Translations under genes and position numbers: made by a program | In this document: piece by piece, positions 16,900 through 26,096 of the stretch | Layout of the letters: each line of letters begins with the position of its first letter | Numbering within the stretch: the stretch's first letter is position 1 | Assembly (NCBI RefSeq): GCF_002223055.1 | Contig: NZ_NKFL01000004.1 | Span: 682,001 to 746,000 of the forward strand | From: Burkholderia sp. HI2500 | GTDB lineage: Bacteria > Pseudomonadota > Gammaproteobacteria > Burkholderiales > Burkholderiaceae | Direction of reading: 5' to 3' | Length of the DNA: 64,000 bases | Notes under the pieces: model-generated | The model's database searches: none | What the model was told of the DNA's origin: nothing | The model's input: only the letters and a program-made list of their open reading frames with translations

Positions 16900-18813
16900 T
16901 CAGGCCACGCGTTCGCCGGTCGGCGTGCTGCCGTCGGGGGCCGGGTGGTGGCGGCCGTGCTGTTTCGCGAGCAGGTCGCGGTACAGGCCCGGACGGTTGC
17001 GCAGCACGTCGGGCGGGCCGTCGTCGATCACCTTGCCGTTGTTCATCACGATGATCCGGTCGAAGTTGCGCAGCGTCGACAGGCGGTGGGCGATCGCGAT
17101 CACCGTGCGGCCGACCATCAGGCGGTCGAGCGCGCTCTGGATCGCTTCCTCGGATGCGCTGTCGAGCGCGGACGTCGCTTCGTCGAGCAGCAGGATCGGC
17201 GCATCCTTCAGGATCGCGCGCGCGATCGCGATACGCTGGCGCTGGCCGCCCGACAGCTTGACGCCGCGGTCGCCGACGATCGTGTCATAGCCTTCCGGCA
17301 TCGCTTCGATGAACTCCGCGCAGCGGGCGTCGCGCGCGGCGGCGAGCACTTCCTCGCGAGTCGCGTCGGGGCGGCCGTACGCGATGTTGTCGTAGATCGT
17401 CCGGTGCAGCAGCGAGATGTCTTGCGGCACGAGCGCGATCGCGTGGCGCAGGCTGTCCTGCGTAATCGTCTTCACGTCCTGGCCGTCGACCTTCACGGCG
17501 CCGTCCTGCGTGTCGTAGAAGCGCTGCAGCAGCGCAAGCACGGTCGACTTGCCGGCGCCCGACTTGCCGATCAGGCCGACGCGCTGGCCCGGCTCGATAT
17601 GGAGTTCGAAGTGGTCGAGGATCGCGCGGCGGTGCGGATACGCGAACGTCACGCGCTCGAAATCGACGCGGCCGCCCTTGGCCGACAGCGGCTGCGCGTC
17701 GGAGCTGTCCGGCATCCCGTGCGGCTCGAGCAGCGTCTTGACCGCCTCGGACAGGCGCGCGATGTGCTGCGTGACGTCGACGAGCGCGACCGCGAGATCG
17801 CGTGTGCCGTGCAGGATCGTGAAGCCGAGCGAGCTGACGAGCACGATGTCGCCCGACGTCGCGCGGCCCTGATCCCACAGCCACAGCGCCCAGCCGAGCA
17901 GGCCGGCGGACAGCATCGCGGTGATCACCGCGTGCAGCAGGCGCAGCTTCTCGAGATAGAGCAGGCTCTGCTGGCGCGCATCCATCTCGGCCTTGACCGT
18001 CGCGCCGAAGCGCTTCTGCTCGCGCAGCGTCATCCCGAACGCACGCACGAGGCCCATGTTGCCGATCACGTCGACGAGCTCGCCGTCGACCGCCGCGGCC
18101 TTCGCCGCGAACGCGTGATGGCGGGCCGAGCCGCGCCCGGCGAGCTTGAACAGGATGACGGACAGCACGGCCGAACAGCCGAGCAGGCCGGCCGCCATCA
18201 TCGGATTGACGACGATGATCATCAGGATCGCGCCCATCACCGCGATGCACGGCGGCAGCACGTTCCACGCCATCGTGTTCTCCGACGTGTAGACCGCGTT
18301 CGACGTGGCCGTGATGCGGCTCGCCAGCGTGCCGGGCTGCTTTTCGGCGTAGTAGGTGGGCGAATGGCCGATCAGGTACTGGAACAGGTCGCGCCGCAGG
18401 TCGCCGGTGACCGCGACGAACGTGTGCGCGGCGAACCAGCCGCCGACGCGCCACAGCAGGTTGTCGGCCGCGATCAGCCCGACGAGCAGCGCGAACGCGC
18501 TCCACAGCGGGCCGGGGTGATGCCGCCCGGTCGCCAGCACGTCGATCAGGTGCTTGATCGCGTATTGCGAGCCGAGCGCGCAGCCGACGGCGGCCAGCAC
18601 GCTGCCGAGCACGATCAGGTGGGCGACGGGATGCAGGCGGATGTAGCGGAACAGGAACGCGATCGGTCGATGCGCGTAGCTCGACAGCTTCGCGTTGTGG
18701 GCGTTGCGCTGGGCAGGGGTGAGAGATTCCAAAATATGCGTGCGGTGATTCGGTGAGTGAGCGTGGCGGCTGGATCGCAGGCCGGCGTTCGCCCGGACTG
18801 AATAATCCGGCAT
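16900..18813 (-). CDS. MsbA-like ABC exporter (fused permease and ATPase)
   Basis: 637-aa half-transporter. Six hydrophobic helices occupy about residues 55-350. The nucleotide-binding domain (about 390-610) has Walker A GLIGKSGAGKST, Q-loop VPQDISLL, signature LSGGQRQRIAIARA, Walker B ILLLDEATSALD and H-loop IAHRLST. It works as a homodimer or heterodimer; lipid, lipid-linked sugar or drug export is possible. The start is unsettled: ATG at 18813 gives a 30-residue hydrophilic tail before ESLTPAQRN, and an internal TTG there is an alternative. Transcribed divergently from the GT4 glycosyltransferase gene. Confidence 0.9.
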   Translation of the reverse strand: MPDYSVRANAGLRSSRHAHSPNHRTHILESLTPAQRNAHNAKLSSYAHRPIAFLFRYIRLHPVAHLIVLGSVLAAVGCALGSQYAIKHLIDVLATGRHHPGPLWSAFALLVGLIAADNLLWRVGGWFAAHTFVAVTGDLRRDLFQYLIGHSPTYYAEKQPGTLASRITATSNAVYTSENTMAWNVLPPCIAVMGAILMIIVVNPMMAAGLLGCSAVLSVILFKLAGRGSARHHAFAAKAAAVDGELVDVIGNMGLVRAFGMTLREQKRFGATVKAEMDARQQSLLYLEKLRLLHAVITAMLSAGLLGWALWLWDQGRATSGDIVLVSSLGFTILHGTRDLAVALVDVTQHIARLSEAVKTLLEPHGMPDSSDAQPLSAKGGRVDFERVTFAYPHRRAILDHFELHIEPGQRVGLIGKSGAGKSTVLALLQRFYDTQDGAVKVDGQDVKTITQDSLRHAIALVPQDISLLHRTIYDNIAYGRPDATREEVLAAARDARCAEFIEAMPEGYDTIVGDRGVKLSGGQRQRIAIARAILKDAPILLLDEATSALDSASEEAIQSALDRLMVGRTVIAIAHRLSTLRNFDRIIVMNNGKVIDDGPPDVLRNRPGLYRDLLAKQHGRHHPAPDGSTPTGERVA

Positions 18814-19295
18814 TGTAAACAAGCCCGCGTGTCGCGCTGCGCGAATCTTGCCTTGGCCAGGGGCTCGCGGTCGATTTTGAGATAAAATCCGGCATCCCGT
18901 CCTGCCTCATGTGCCGGAATCACGCTGCCGGCGGTCACGGGGTCAAGGAATGCCAAAAGGGCCTTCCACTCTAGAACGGACGCCCAAGTCCGCGGGTTGC
19001 AAAGTGTTGCACCTTTGTAACAAAGTAAAGTGTTTGAAATGTTGTGCGCCGTATCGGGATTAACCCTAGATAATCGGCTCCGGGTTCGATTCCAGGTTTT
19101 TTACGAACCCCTGTCAACGGGTCTTCGTTTCAAACGTTCTATGCCTGTCGCGTCGCCGACGCTCCTTGAGCAGCGCGGGTTCGACGCCCCCGGCAGGCTG
19201 ATTCGTCCGATCTTCGGACGACCTGCATCCAGCCCGGACCGCCGGCAGGTTGCCGACCCATACCTGGTTTTTAGCCGATTTTTTAGGAGTTACGC
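18814..19295. other. 482-bp divergent intergenic region with palindrome and structured leader
   Basis: No convincing gene. Contents: palindrome CTTTGTAACAAAG at 19013-19025, preceded by another CAAAG so that three alternating copies of the half-site occur; a GATAAT -10-like box at 19069-19074; hairpin GGGTTCG/CGAACCC at 19082-19110; hairpin CGTCCGA/TCGGACG at 19204-19220; and the AGGAG ribosome site just before the glycosyltransferase start. Confidence 0.5.
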
Positions 19296-20360
19296 ATGCG
19301 AATCGCCCAAATCGCTCCGTTGCACGAAGCGGTGCCCCCGAAACTGTACGGCGGCACCGAGCGAGTGGTGTCCTACCTCACCGAAGCACTTGTCGAGATG
19401 GGGCATGACGTCACGCTCTTCGCGAGCGGCGATTCGCAAACCTCCGCGAAGCTCGAAGCCTGCTGGCCGCAGGCGCTGCGCCTCGACCCGACGATCCGCG
19501 ACGTGATGGCCCCGCACATGCTGCTGCTCGAGCAGGTGCGCCGCCGCGCGGAAGAGTTCGATGTCCTGCACTGCCACATCGACTACTACCCGTTCTCGCT
19601 GTTCTCGCGCCAGCCGGTCCCGCATCTGACGACGATGCACGGCCGTCTCGACCTGCCGGAACTGCAGCCGATCTTCAACGCATTCAGCGACGTGCCGGTC
19701 GTGTCGATCTCCGACAACCAGCGCATCCCGCTGCCGCAGGCGAACTGGCTGTCGACCGTCTACCACGGCCTGCCGGAAAACCTGCTGACGCCGATCCCGA
19801 ACGTCAAGCCGAGCTACCTCGCGTTCCTGGGCCGCATCTCGCCGGAGAAGCGCGTCGACACGGCGATCCGCATCGCCGAGCAGGCCGGCCTGCCGATCAA
19901 GATCGCCGCGAAGCTCGACAAGGCTGACCGCGCGTACTACGAAGAGAAGATCAAGCCGCTGTTCGCGCTGCCGCACGTCGAGTACATCGGCGAAATCAGC
20001 GAGTCGGAAAAGACCGAATTCCTCGGCAACGCGCATGCGCTGCTGTTCCCGATCGACTGGCCGGAGCCCTTCGGCCTGGTGATGATCGAGGCGATGGCCT
20101 GCGGCACGCCGGTGATCGCGTTCAAGCGCGGCTCGGTGCCGGAAGTGATCGACAACGGCGTGTCGGGCTTCGTCGTCGAAGACGAGCTGTCGGCCGTTGC
20201 CGCGCTCAAGCGCCTCGATACGCTGCCGCGCGAGAAGGTCCGCGCCGCGTTCGAAGCCCGCTTCTCGTCGAAGGTGATGGCGCAGAACTACGTGAAAGGC
20301 TACGAGGAACTGCTGCGCCAGAAGCGTCGCACGGTGCTGCGCGAAGTCAACGCAAGCTGA
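19296..20360 (+). CDS. Glycosyltransferase family 4 protein
   Basis: 354-aa GT-B enzyme. The N-terminal glycine-rich acceptor loop is PPKLYGGTERVVSYL. The C-terminal donor domain has FLGRISPEKRVDTAIRIA, the EX7E-type segment FPIDWPEPFGLVMIEAMACG, and the nucleotide-sugar site PVIAFKRGSVPEVI. ATG is preceded by AGGAG. It stands alone, without other polysaccharide genes, after a roughly 220-nt structured leader. Acceptor unknown. Confidence 0.9.
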   Translation: MRIAQIAPLHEAVPPKLYGGTERVVSYLTEALVEMGHDVTLFASGDSQTSAKLEACWPQALRLDPTIRDVMAPHMLLLEQVRRRAEEFDVLHCHIDYYPFSLFSRQPVPHLTTMHGRLDLPELQPIFNAFSDVPVVSISDNQRIPLPQANWLSTVYHGLPENLLTPIPNVKPSYLAFLGRISPEKRVDTAIRIAEQAGLPIKIAAKLDKADRAYYEEKIKPLFALPHVEYIGEISESEKTEFLGNAHALLFPIDWPEPFGLVMIEAMACGTPVIAFKRGSVPEVIDNGVSGFVVEDELSAVAALKRLDTLPREKVRAAFEARFSSKVMAQNYVKGYEELLRQKRRTVLREVNAS

Positions 20361-20401
20361 TTGCGGGCCGCCGCCGCGCTGCGGCGCGCGGCTTGCCATC
20401 G

Positions 20402-20430
20402 ACGCCCCGTCCGGGTTCCCGGCGGGGCGT
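20402..20430 (+). terminator. Hairpin after the glycosyltransferase gene
   Basis: Stem ACGCCCCG/CGGGGCGT with an inner CCGGG/CCCGG extension. The tail is only weakly T-rich, so termination efficiency is uncertain. Confidence 0.6.
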
Positions 20431-20541
20431 TGTCACATCCACGGCGCGGATCTGTTGTATTCTCGCCGCGCCCGACGCTGCGAACGGCCCCCGAAGCGGC
20501 CCGGCAGGGCATCCGTCCGTCTGTCCAGACGGTAATGTCCC

Positions 20542-20547
20542 TATAAT
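20542..20547 (+). promoter_or_regulatory. Candidate -10 box before the membrane-protein pair
   Basis: A perfect TATAAT lies 50 bp upstream of the next start codon. No good -35 match is seen 17 bp further up. Confidence 0.4.
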
Positions 20548-20597
20548 GGCCGTGCCGTGAAATCCGGCCCCGCACGAATAACCAGAGGAGAGCAGTC

Positions 20598-21404
20598 TTG
20601 GCGAGAACGAAATCCACGCGCGCAGCGCCGGCCCCCGGCGCCGGTGTGATCTTCGCGTTGCGTGCGATCGGTCTCGTGCTGCTCGCGCGCTGGCTGTTCT
20701 CGATGTCCCAGATGGGCTATCGCTCGTCGCTGTCGGCGATGGTGTCGTCACCCTGGGCGTTCATCTACCTTCTCCTGATCTTCCTGCTGCTCGCGCTGCC
20801 GGGCGCCGTCGCGCGCGCCGAACGGCCGTTCCATCCGCTGCCGCAATGGCTGCGCCAGGCGCTGCGCGTGTTCGCGCTGATCGGTTTGCTGTTCGCGGTC
20901 TGGTCGATCGGCATGTTCGTCTGGGTGGACGGCTGGCGCCTCGCGCTGCAGGCGGTGACGGCGACCAACGGCTGGCTTGTCGCCGCACCGGCGCTTTATG
21001 CGGCGATCGTCTGGATCTGCCGCCCGCGGCCGCTGTGGCGGACCAACGTGGCCGCCCGCCGCTTCGCGGTCGGCCGTTATGCGATTTCGCTCGACGTGCT
21101 GACGCGCACCGCGATCGTGTGGATGGAAAGCCGCAAGGTTGGCCAATACGACGCGCGCGAACTGTCGGTGCGCTGGCCCGGCCGGGCGGCGCCTGCCGCA
21201 GGCGACGGTGCCGCGGACGCGCAGCCGGCCGTCGTGCCGCCGCGCCGCGGCAGCCTGTTCAATCGGCCGAAGGTCGAACTGCTGTGGGATTCGCCGGCGG
21301 CCGTCGGCCATAACCGGCAGATCGTCATGCGCGCGCCGCTCGCGACCGAAGGCGACCGCGTCGCGGTGCTCGCGCTCGACGCCGCGCTCAAGCAGATCGT
21401 CTGA
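20598..21404 (+). CDS. Uncharacterised four-helix membrane protein
   Basis: 268 aa, not recognised. Hydrophobic segments lie near residues 17-36, 50-72, 90-113 and 120-140. A soluble basic C-terminal half follows, with a Pro/Ala-rich linker around residues 190-215. The start is TTG: an AGAGGAGA Shine-Dalgarno sits at the right distance, and the next ATG would remove most of the first membrane helix. A DUF2214 gene follows 39 bp later with its own AAGGAGG, so the two probably form an operon. Function cannot be stated. Confidence 0.7.
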   Translation: MARTKSTRAAPAPGAGVIFALRAIGLVLLARWLFSMSQMGYRSSLSAMVSSPWAFIYLLLIFLLLALPGAVARAERPFHPLPQWLRQALRVFALIGLLFAVWSIGMFVWVDGWRLALQAVTATNGWLVAAPALYAAIVWICRPRPLWRTNVAARRFAVGRYAISLDVLTRTAIVWMESRKVGQYDARELSVRWPGRAAPAAGDGAADAQPAVVPPRRGSLFNRPKVELLWDSPAAVGHNRQIVMRAPLATEGDRVAVLALDAALKQIV

Positions 21405-21443
21405 CAAGGCCCGCGCACGGCGTGCGGGCGACAAGGAGGCGAG

Positions 21444-21908
21444 ATGATCGTCCGTTGGTTGCTGGCTGCCGTTCACCTGAGTGCGTTCGGCGTCGCGTTT
21501 GCCGCGATTGCGGGGCGTAACCGCGCGTTGCGCCGGCTCATCGCGTCGGCGCAGGCGGCCGACTTGCCCGGCGTATTCAAGGCGGATGCCGCGTGGGGGC
21601 TATCGGCGCTCGTGCTGATCGCGACGGGCCTGATGCGCGCGTTCGGCGGTTTCGAGAAAGGCGCCGCGTACTACCTGCACGAACCGCTCTTTCACCTGAA
21701 GATGACCGCGCTCGTGCTGATCCTGCTGCTCGAGGTCGTGCCGATGCTCGGGCTGATCCGGTGGCGCATCGCCGCGCGGCAGCAGCAGATGCCTGATCTC
21801 GGCCGTGCGCGCACCTATGTGCGGATCGGCCATTGGCAGGCGGTGCTCGTGATCGTCATCGTGTTCGCCGCGTCGGGGATGGCGCGGGGGATTGGGGCGG
21901 CCGGCTAG
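21444..21908 (+). CDS. DUF2214 family inner-membrane protein
   Basis: 154 aa with four hydrophobic helices (about residues 3-24, 48-66, 82-102, 128-148). The DUF2214-type core includes ADAAWGLSALVLIATGLMR and YLHEPLFHLKM, with a His/Glu pair facing the membrane that suggests a haem- or copper-related membrane protein, though no function is established. Its start has a near-perfect AAGGAGG. Confidence 0.8.
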   Translation: MIVRWLLAAVHLSAFGVAFAAIAGRNRALRRLIASAQAADLPGVFKADAAWGLSALVLIATGLMRAFGGFEKGAAYYLHEPLFHLKMTALVLILLLEVVPMLGLIRWRIAARQQQMPDLGRARTYVRIGHWQAVLVIVIVFAASGMARGIGAAG

Positions 21909-21922
21909 GCCTGGCCGGGTAG

Positions 21923-21980
21923 GTGCGGCCGGGTAGGGCCGGCCCCAGCTCGACCGGGCGACCCTGCCGCCCGGCCGCAC
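21923..21980. terminator. Large convergent hairpin between DUF2214 and gudD genes
   Basis: Perfect 11-bp outer arms (GTGCGGCCGGG at 21923-21933, complement at 21970-21980) with further pairing inside (AGGG/CCCT). It sits exactly between two convergent stops. There is no T-tract; it may be a bidirectional terminator or a cruciform. Confidence 0.5.
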
Positions 21981-21986
21981 CCGCGC

Positions 21987-23339
21987 TCAGCGCACGAGGC
22001 AGGGGCGCTTGTTGTTGAAGGTCCAGCCCGGAATCAAATACTGCATCGCCGCCGCGTCGTCACGGGCACCGAGCCCGTGCTGCTTGTACAGCTCGTGCGC
22101 GACCGCGACGGCATCCATGTCGATATCGATGCCGAGCCCCGGCCGTTTCGGCACTTCCACCAGCCCGTTCTCGATCTTCAGCGGTTCGCGCGTCAGCCGC
22201 TCGCCGTCCTGCCAGATCCAGTGCGTGTCGATCGCGGTGACCTGGCCCGGCGCGGCGGCCGCGACGTGCGTGAACATCGCGAGCGACACGTCGAAATGGT
22301 TGTTCGAATGCGAGCCCCACGTGAGGCCCCAGTCGCGGCACATCTGCGCGACGCGCACCGAACCCTGCATCGTCCAGAAGTGCGGGTCGGCGAGCGGGAT
22401 GTCGACGGCCTGCAACTGCACCGCGTGACCCATTTGCCGCCAGTCGGTCGCAATCATGTTGGTGGCGGTCGGTAGCCCCGTCGCGCGGCGGAATTCGGCC
22501 ATCACCTCGCGGCCCGAGTAGCCGTTCTCCGCGCCGCACGGATCTTCCGCGTACGCGAGCACGTGATGCTGGTCGCGGCACAGCCGCACGGCCTCGTCGA
22601 GCGACCACGCACCGTTCGGGTCGAGCGTCACGCGCGCGTCGGGGAAGCGCTCGGCGAGCGCCGTCACGGCCTCGATCTCGCTCGCGCCTTCGAATACGCC
22701 GCCCTTCAGCTTGAAGTCGTTGAAGCCGTAGCGCGCATGCGCGGCCTCGGCCAGCCGCACGACGGCCTCGGGCGTCAGCGCGGCTTCGTCGCGCACGCGC
22801 GTCCAGTCGTCGGTCGCGCCGCTGCCGTCGCGGTAGGCGAGTGCGGTCTTCGTGCGATCGCCGATGTAGAACAGGTAGCCGAGCATTTCGACGCGCTCGC
22901 GTTGCTGGCCCTCGCCGAGCAGCGCGGCGACCGGCACGCCGAGATGCTGGCCGAGCAGGTCGAGCAGCGCGGCTTCGAGCGCGGTGACCGCGTGGATCGT
23001 CGTGCGCAGGTCGAAGGTCTGCAGCCCGCGGCCGCTCGCGTCGCGGTCGGCGAAGGTGCGCCGCACGTCGTTGAGCACCGCGTGGTAATTGCCGACCGGC
23101 TGGCCGACGACGAGTGCGCGCGCATCGTCGAGCGTGCGTCGGATACTTTCGCCGCCCGGGACTTCGCCGACGCCGGTGCGGCCCGCGCTGTCCTTCAGGA
23201 TCACGAGGTTGCGGGTGAAGAACGGGCCGTGTGCGCCGCTCAGGTTGAGCAGCATGCTGTCGTGGCCGGCGACCGGAATCGCTTGCAGGTCGACGATACG
23301 CGGCGTGTCGTGGGAGGGCGAGGCAGTGACGGCGTTCAT
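21987..23339 (-). CDS. gudD: Glucarate dehydratase
   Basis: 450-aa enolase-superfamily enzyme converting D-glucarate to 5-keto-4-deoxyglucarate. Visible features: [13 protein letters not shown] near the N-terminus, the base-lysine motif [13 protein letters not shown], metal ligands in [11 protein letters not shown] and YAEDPCG, the [16 protein letters not shown] segment, and the catalytic-His region [13 protein letters not shown]. All are typical of GudD rather than other family members. It is divergent from a FadR-type regulator across 358 bp. Downstream aldolase or dehydrogenase genes of the pathway are not in the window. Confidence 0.95.
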   Translation of the reverse strand: MNAVTASPSHDTPRIVDLQAIPVAGHDSMLLNLSGAHGPFFTRNLVILKDSAGRTGVGEVPGGESIRRTLDDARALVVGQPVGNYHAVLNDVRRTFADRDASGRGLQTFDLRTTIHAVTALEAALLDLLGQHLGVPVAALLGEGQQRERVEMLGYLFYIGDRTKTALAYRDGSGATDDWTRVRDEAALTPEAVVRLAEAAHARYGFNDFKLKGGVFEGASEIEAVTALAERFPDARVTLDPNGAWSLDEAVRLCRDQHHVLAYAEDPCGAENGYSGREVMAEFRRATGLPTATNMIATDWRQMGHAVQLQAVDIPLADPHFWTMQGSVRVAQMCRDWGLTWGSHSNNHFDVSLAMFTHVAAAAPGQVTAIDTHWIWQDGERLTREPLKIENGLVEVPKRPGLGIDIDMDAVAVAHELYKQHGLGARDDAAAMQYLIPGWTFNNKRPCLVR

Positions 23340-23697
23340 GGGCGGCGATGGCGAAAGGGTGGGCAATGCCGTGCGGCAAAAGCTTTGCCGCGCGCGACGG
23401 GAGGTGCGATCATTCGACAACCGACATGCGCGGCGCGCAAGCCCCGCAGGTCGACGCAACCCGAAACGGGGTGGGAGCGACAACCTGACCAGCGGAGCGC
23501 AGAACGCGAACGCTGGCTGATCGTAAGACATGGGACCAGGCGGCGCAGGAGTGCTCGCTTGAGTCGACAGGAGATCCGTGTTTCGATCATCAGTCGTCGG
23601 ATGACTTGTGACGCAGTATAATGAATCATCGGCTTTCGCTCAAACCCCGCGTAAACCCTCGGCTCACATTACGATCATTCAAAAAGGAACCGGCCTC
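23340..23697. other. 358-bp gudD/FadR divergent regulatory region
   Basis: No gene is supported. A perfect TATAAT at 23617-23622 faces the regulator gene. Just upstream lies the inverted repeat TCATC-N8-GATGA (23587-23604), a plausible GntR/FadR-type operator. Confidence 0.45.
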
Positions 23698-24447
23698 ATG
23701 TCCGTGCCTACGCTTCCCGCAGCGCCGCGCCGTCGCGCACGCAGCCTCGCACAAGATGTCGTCGACGCGCTGACCGCGCAGATCGAAAACGGCACGCTGC
23801 GTCCCGGCGACAAGCTGCCGACCGAAACCGAAGTCATGGCGGCGCAGGGGGTGAGCCGGACGGTCGTGCGCGAGGCGATCTCGCGGATGCAGGCGAGCGG
23901 CCTCATCGAGACGCGCCACGGCATCGGCAGCTTCGTGCTGGAGCCGTCGCGCCGCCAGACGCTCGGCATCGACCCGGCGACGATCACGACGCTGCGCGAC
24001 GTGCTCGCGGTGCTGGAGCTGCGCATCAGCCTCGAGAGCGAATGCGCGAGCCTGGCCGCGCAACGCGCGAACGATACTGACCTGGCCGCGCTGCGGCGCG
24101 CGCTCGACGCGATCGCATCGGGGGCGGGCGGCGGCCGCGACACGGCGCAGCTCGACTTCCAGTTCCACCTGCAGATCGCGCAGTCCACCGGCAACCGCTA
24201 TTTCGTCGACATCATGACGCAGCTCGGCACGTCGATCATTCCGCGCACGCGCGTGAATTCGGCCCGCTTTGCCGGCGACGATCTGGAGCGCTACGTCGGC
24301 CGGCTGAACCACGAGCACGAGGATATCTACGAGGCGATCGCGCGCCACGACCCGGAAGCGGCACGTGCGGCGATGCGCACGCACCTCACCAACAGCCGCG
24401 AACGGCTGCGCCGCGCGCACGAGGCGGCCGAAGCCGAGGCCGGCTGA
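23698..24447 (+). CDS. FadR-subfamily GntR regulator
   Basis: 249 aa. The N-terminal winged HTH reads LAQDVVDALTAQIENG, GDKLPTETEVMAAQGVSRTVVREAISR and GLIETRHGIGSFV. The C-terminal all-helical FCD domain includes ELRISLESECASLAAQRA, DFQFHLQIAQSTGNRYF, and the metal-binding His in NHEHEDIYEAIARHD. ATG was placed at MSVPTL, preceded by AAAAGGAAC. Divergent position next to gudD points to control by glucarate or galactarate; this is inference. Confidence 0.9.
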   Translation: MSVPTLPAAPRRRARSLAQDVVDALTAQIENGTLRPGDKLPTETEVMAAQGVSRTVVREAISRMQASGLIETRHGIGSFVLEPSRRQTLGIDPATITTLRDVLAVLELRISLESECASLAAQRANDTDLAALRRALDAIASGAGGGRDTAQLDFQFHLQIAQSTGNRYFVDIMTQLGTSIIPRTRVNSARFAGDDLERYVGRLNHEHEDIYEAIARHDPEAARAAMRTHLTNSRERLRRAHEAAEAEAG

Positions 24448-24583
24448 CGCACCGGGCGGCGCGGCCCACGGCGCCGCCGGCCGGTCGAATCGCCTCAACA
24501 TCAGTCGTCATACAAGATCGATCTCCCTTCATCGATCGCCGGGGCCGGGCGGCGTTGCCGCCGCCGGCCGCCGGCACCGCCGA

Positions 24584-25732
24584 TCAGCCTCCCTTCGTCG
24601 TGATCGTCTTCCACGCGCCGCTCTTCACCTGGTACAGCGTCGACATCCCGCTCTTCAGCGAGCCGTCGTTCGCGAACGAGATGCGGCCGGTCACGCCTTC
24701 GAAGTCGATCTTCTTCAGCGCCGGGCGATAGACCTTCGGGTCGGTCGAGCCGGCCGCCTGCATCGCCTTGATCGCCGCCCACGCCGCGTCGTAGCCGAAC
24801 TGCGCGTACGACAGCACGTCGACGCCGAAGCGCTTCTTGAAACGCGCCTCGAAATCCTTCCCTTGCGGCAACTCGTCGAGCGGCCGGCCGTATTCCCACG
24901 CCATCGCGCCTTCGGCGGCCGGGCCCGCGATCTTGATGAACTCGTTGTCCTTCACGCCGCCGCCGCCGACGAACTGCGCGTTCAGCCCGAGCTGGCGCAT
25001 CTGCTTGATGAAGTTCGCGGCGAGCGAATCGAGGCCGCCGAAGAAGATCAGGTCGGGATTCTTCGCCTTCAGGCTCGTGATCTGCGCGCGGAAGTCGACC
25101 GCCTGGTTGCTGGTGAATTCGCGGCCGATGAGGTTCCCGCCCGCCGCCTTCACGGCCTTCTCGAACTCGTCGGCCTCGCCCTGGCCGAACGCGGTGCGGT
25201 CGTCGATGATCGCGATGCGCTTCGCCTTCGTCACGTCGACCGCGTACTTGCCCGCGTTGCCCGCGTTCTGGCCGTCGGTCGCGATCACCATGAACATGTT
25301 CGCGAGCCCGCGCGCGGTGAGCGTCGGGTTGGTCGCCGCTGGATCGATCACCGGGATGCCGGCCTTGTCGTAGACGACCGATGCCGGAATCGTCGTCCCC
25401 GAGTTGAAGTGGCCGACCACGACCGACACGTTCTGGTCGACGAGCGCCTGCGCGGCCTGCACGCCGATGCGCGGGTCGGCCTGGTCGTCCTGCACGACGA
25501 GGTTGAAGTGGACAGGCTTGCCGGCGATCTGCACTTTCTGCGCGGCGGCATCGTCGAGCGCGAGCTGCACGCCGTTCTGCAGGTCCTTGCCGTAACCGGC
25601 GTTCACGCCGGTGAGCGGCGCGGCGAAGCCGACCTTCACGTCGGTCGTATCGGCGGCCTGGGCGGCCTGTTGCGAGAGGAGGGCAAGCGCGGATGCAATC
25701 GACACCGACAGCAGGGAATGACGGAATTTCAT
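24584..25732 (-). CDS. Branched-chain amino-acid-type ABC substrate-binding protein
   Basis: 382-aa periplasmic protein with a Sec signal (MKFRHSLLSVSIASALALL, cleavage near AQA-AD) and a type-I periplasmic-binding fold (Peripla_BP_6). Motifs are KVGFAAPLTGVNAGYGKDL, VVGHFNSGTTIPAS and RIAIIDDRTAFGQGEADEF. It resembles LivK/LivJ. No permease or ATPase genes are adjacent, so it is either an orphan receptor serving a transporter encoded elsewhere or specialised for another ligand. Start supported by AGAGGAAC. Confidence 0.92.
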   Translation of the reverse strand: MKFRHSLLSVSIASALALLSQQAAQAADTTDVKVGFAAPLTGVNAGYGKDLQNGVQLALDDAAAQKVQIAGKPVHFNLVVQDDQADPRIGVQAAQALVDQNVSVVVGHFNSGTTIPASVVYDKAGIPVIDPAATNPTLTARGLANMFMVIATDGQNAGNAGKYAVDVTKAKRIAIIDDRTAFGQGEADEFEKAVKAAGGNLIGREFTSNQAVDFRAQITSLKAKNPDLIFFGGLDSLAANFIKQMRQLGLNAQFVGGGGVKDNEFIKIAGPAAEGAMAWEYGRPLDELPQGKDFEARFKKRFGVDVLSYAQFGYDAAWAAIKAMQAAGSTDPKVYRPALKKIDFEGVTGRISFANDGSLKSGMSTLYQVKSGAWKTITTKGG

Positions 25733-26096
25733 GTTGTTCCTCTTGTTCGACACCTGCGAGTGAGTACCGCATGCGCCCGGGCGGGCCGGACGCGTGCGAC
25801 GGGCGGGCGGTTCGACCGCTTCTCGGAATCGGGCGGGGAGGTCGGCATCGTTATCCTCGGAAGAATCTCCCGTCAGGCTCTGCGAAGAAGCGCCCCGATC
25901 GCCTCGATATATAGGTCGCCGATATGCCCGGGTCTTGGCAATTCGCCGCGCATTCGGTGCGGATTTGCGCATAGCTTCCGCGCGTGCGGCGGCAGCCGGT
26001 ATCGGGAGTTTCCCGTCGCGAACGGAGCGGGCGGAGAGGAGGGGGAGACAGGAAGGCGGCGCGGCCCGCCGGGGCCGCGCCGCGCACGCGACGCCG
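25733..26096. other. 364-bp region between phospholipase C and binding-protein genes
   Basis: No gene is supported. The left part holds the promoter and leader of the minus-strand binding-protein gene. The right end carries a GC hairpin just past the phospholipase stop. Confidence 0.4.
26058..26081 (-). terminator. GC-rich hairpin after the phospholipase C gene
   Basis: A perfect 10-bp stem GGCGCGGCCC/GGGCCGCGCC with a 4-nt loop, 16 bp past the stop. It lacks a U-tract. Confidence 0.45.

Noticed and set aside
19079-19110. GGTTCGATTCC resembling a tRNA T-arm near a glycosyltransferase promoter
   Set aside because: No acceptor, D-arm or anticodon stem can be built around it; it is better explained as part of a hairpin.
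23588-24509. The 11-mer CATCAGTCGTC shared between 23588-23598 and 24499-24509 as a FadR operator pair
   Set aside because: The second copy lies between two gene ends with no promoter role, and the match is short; probably chance.
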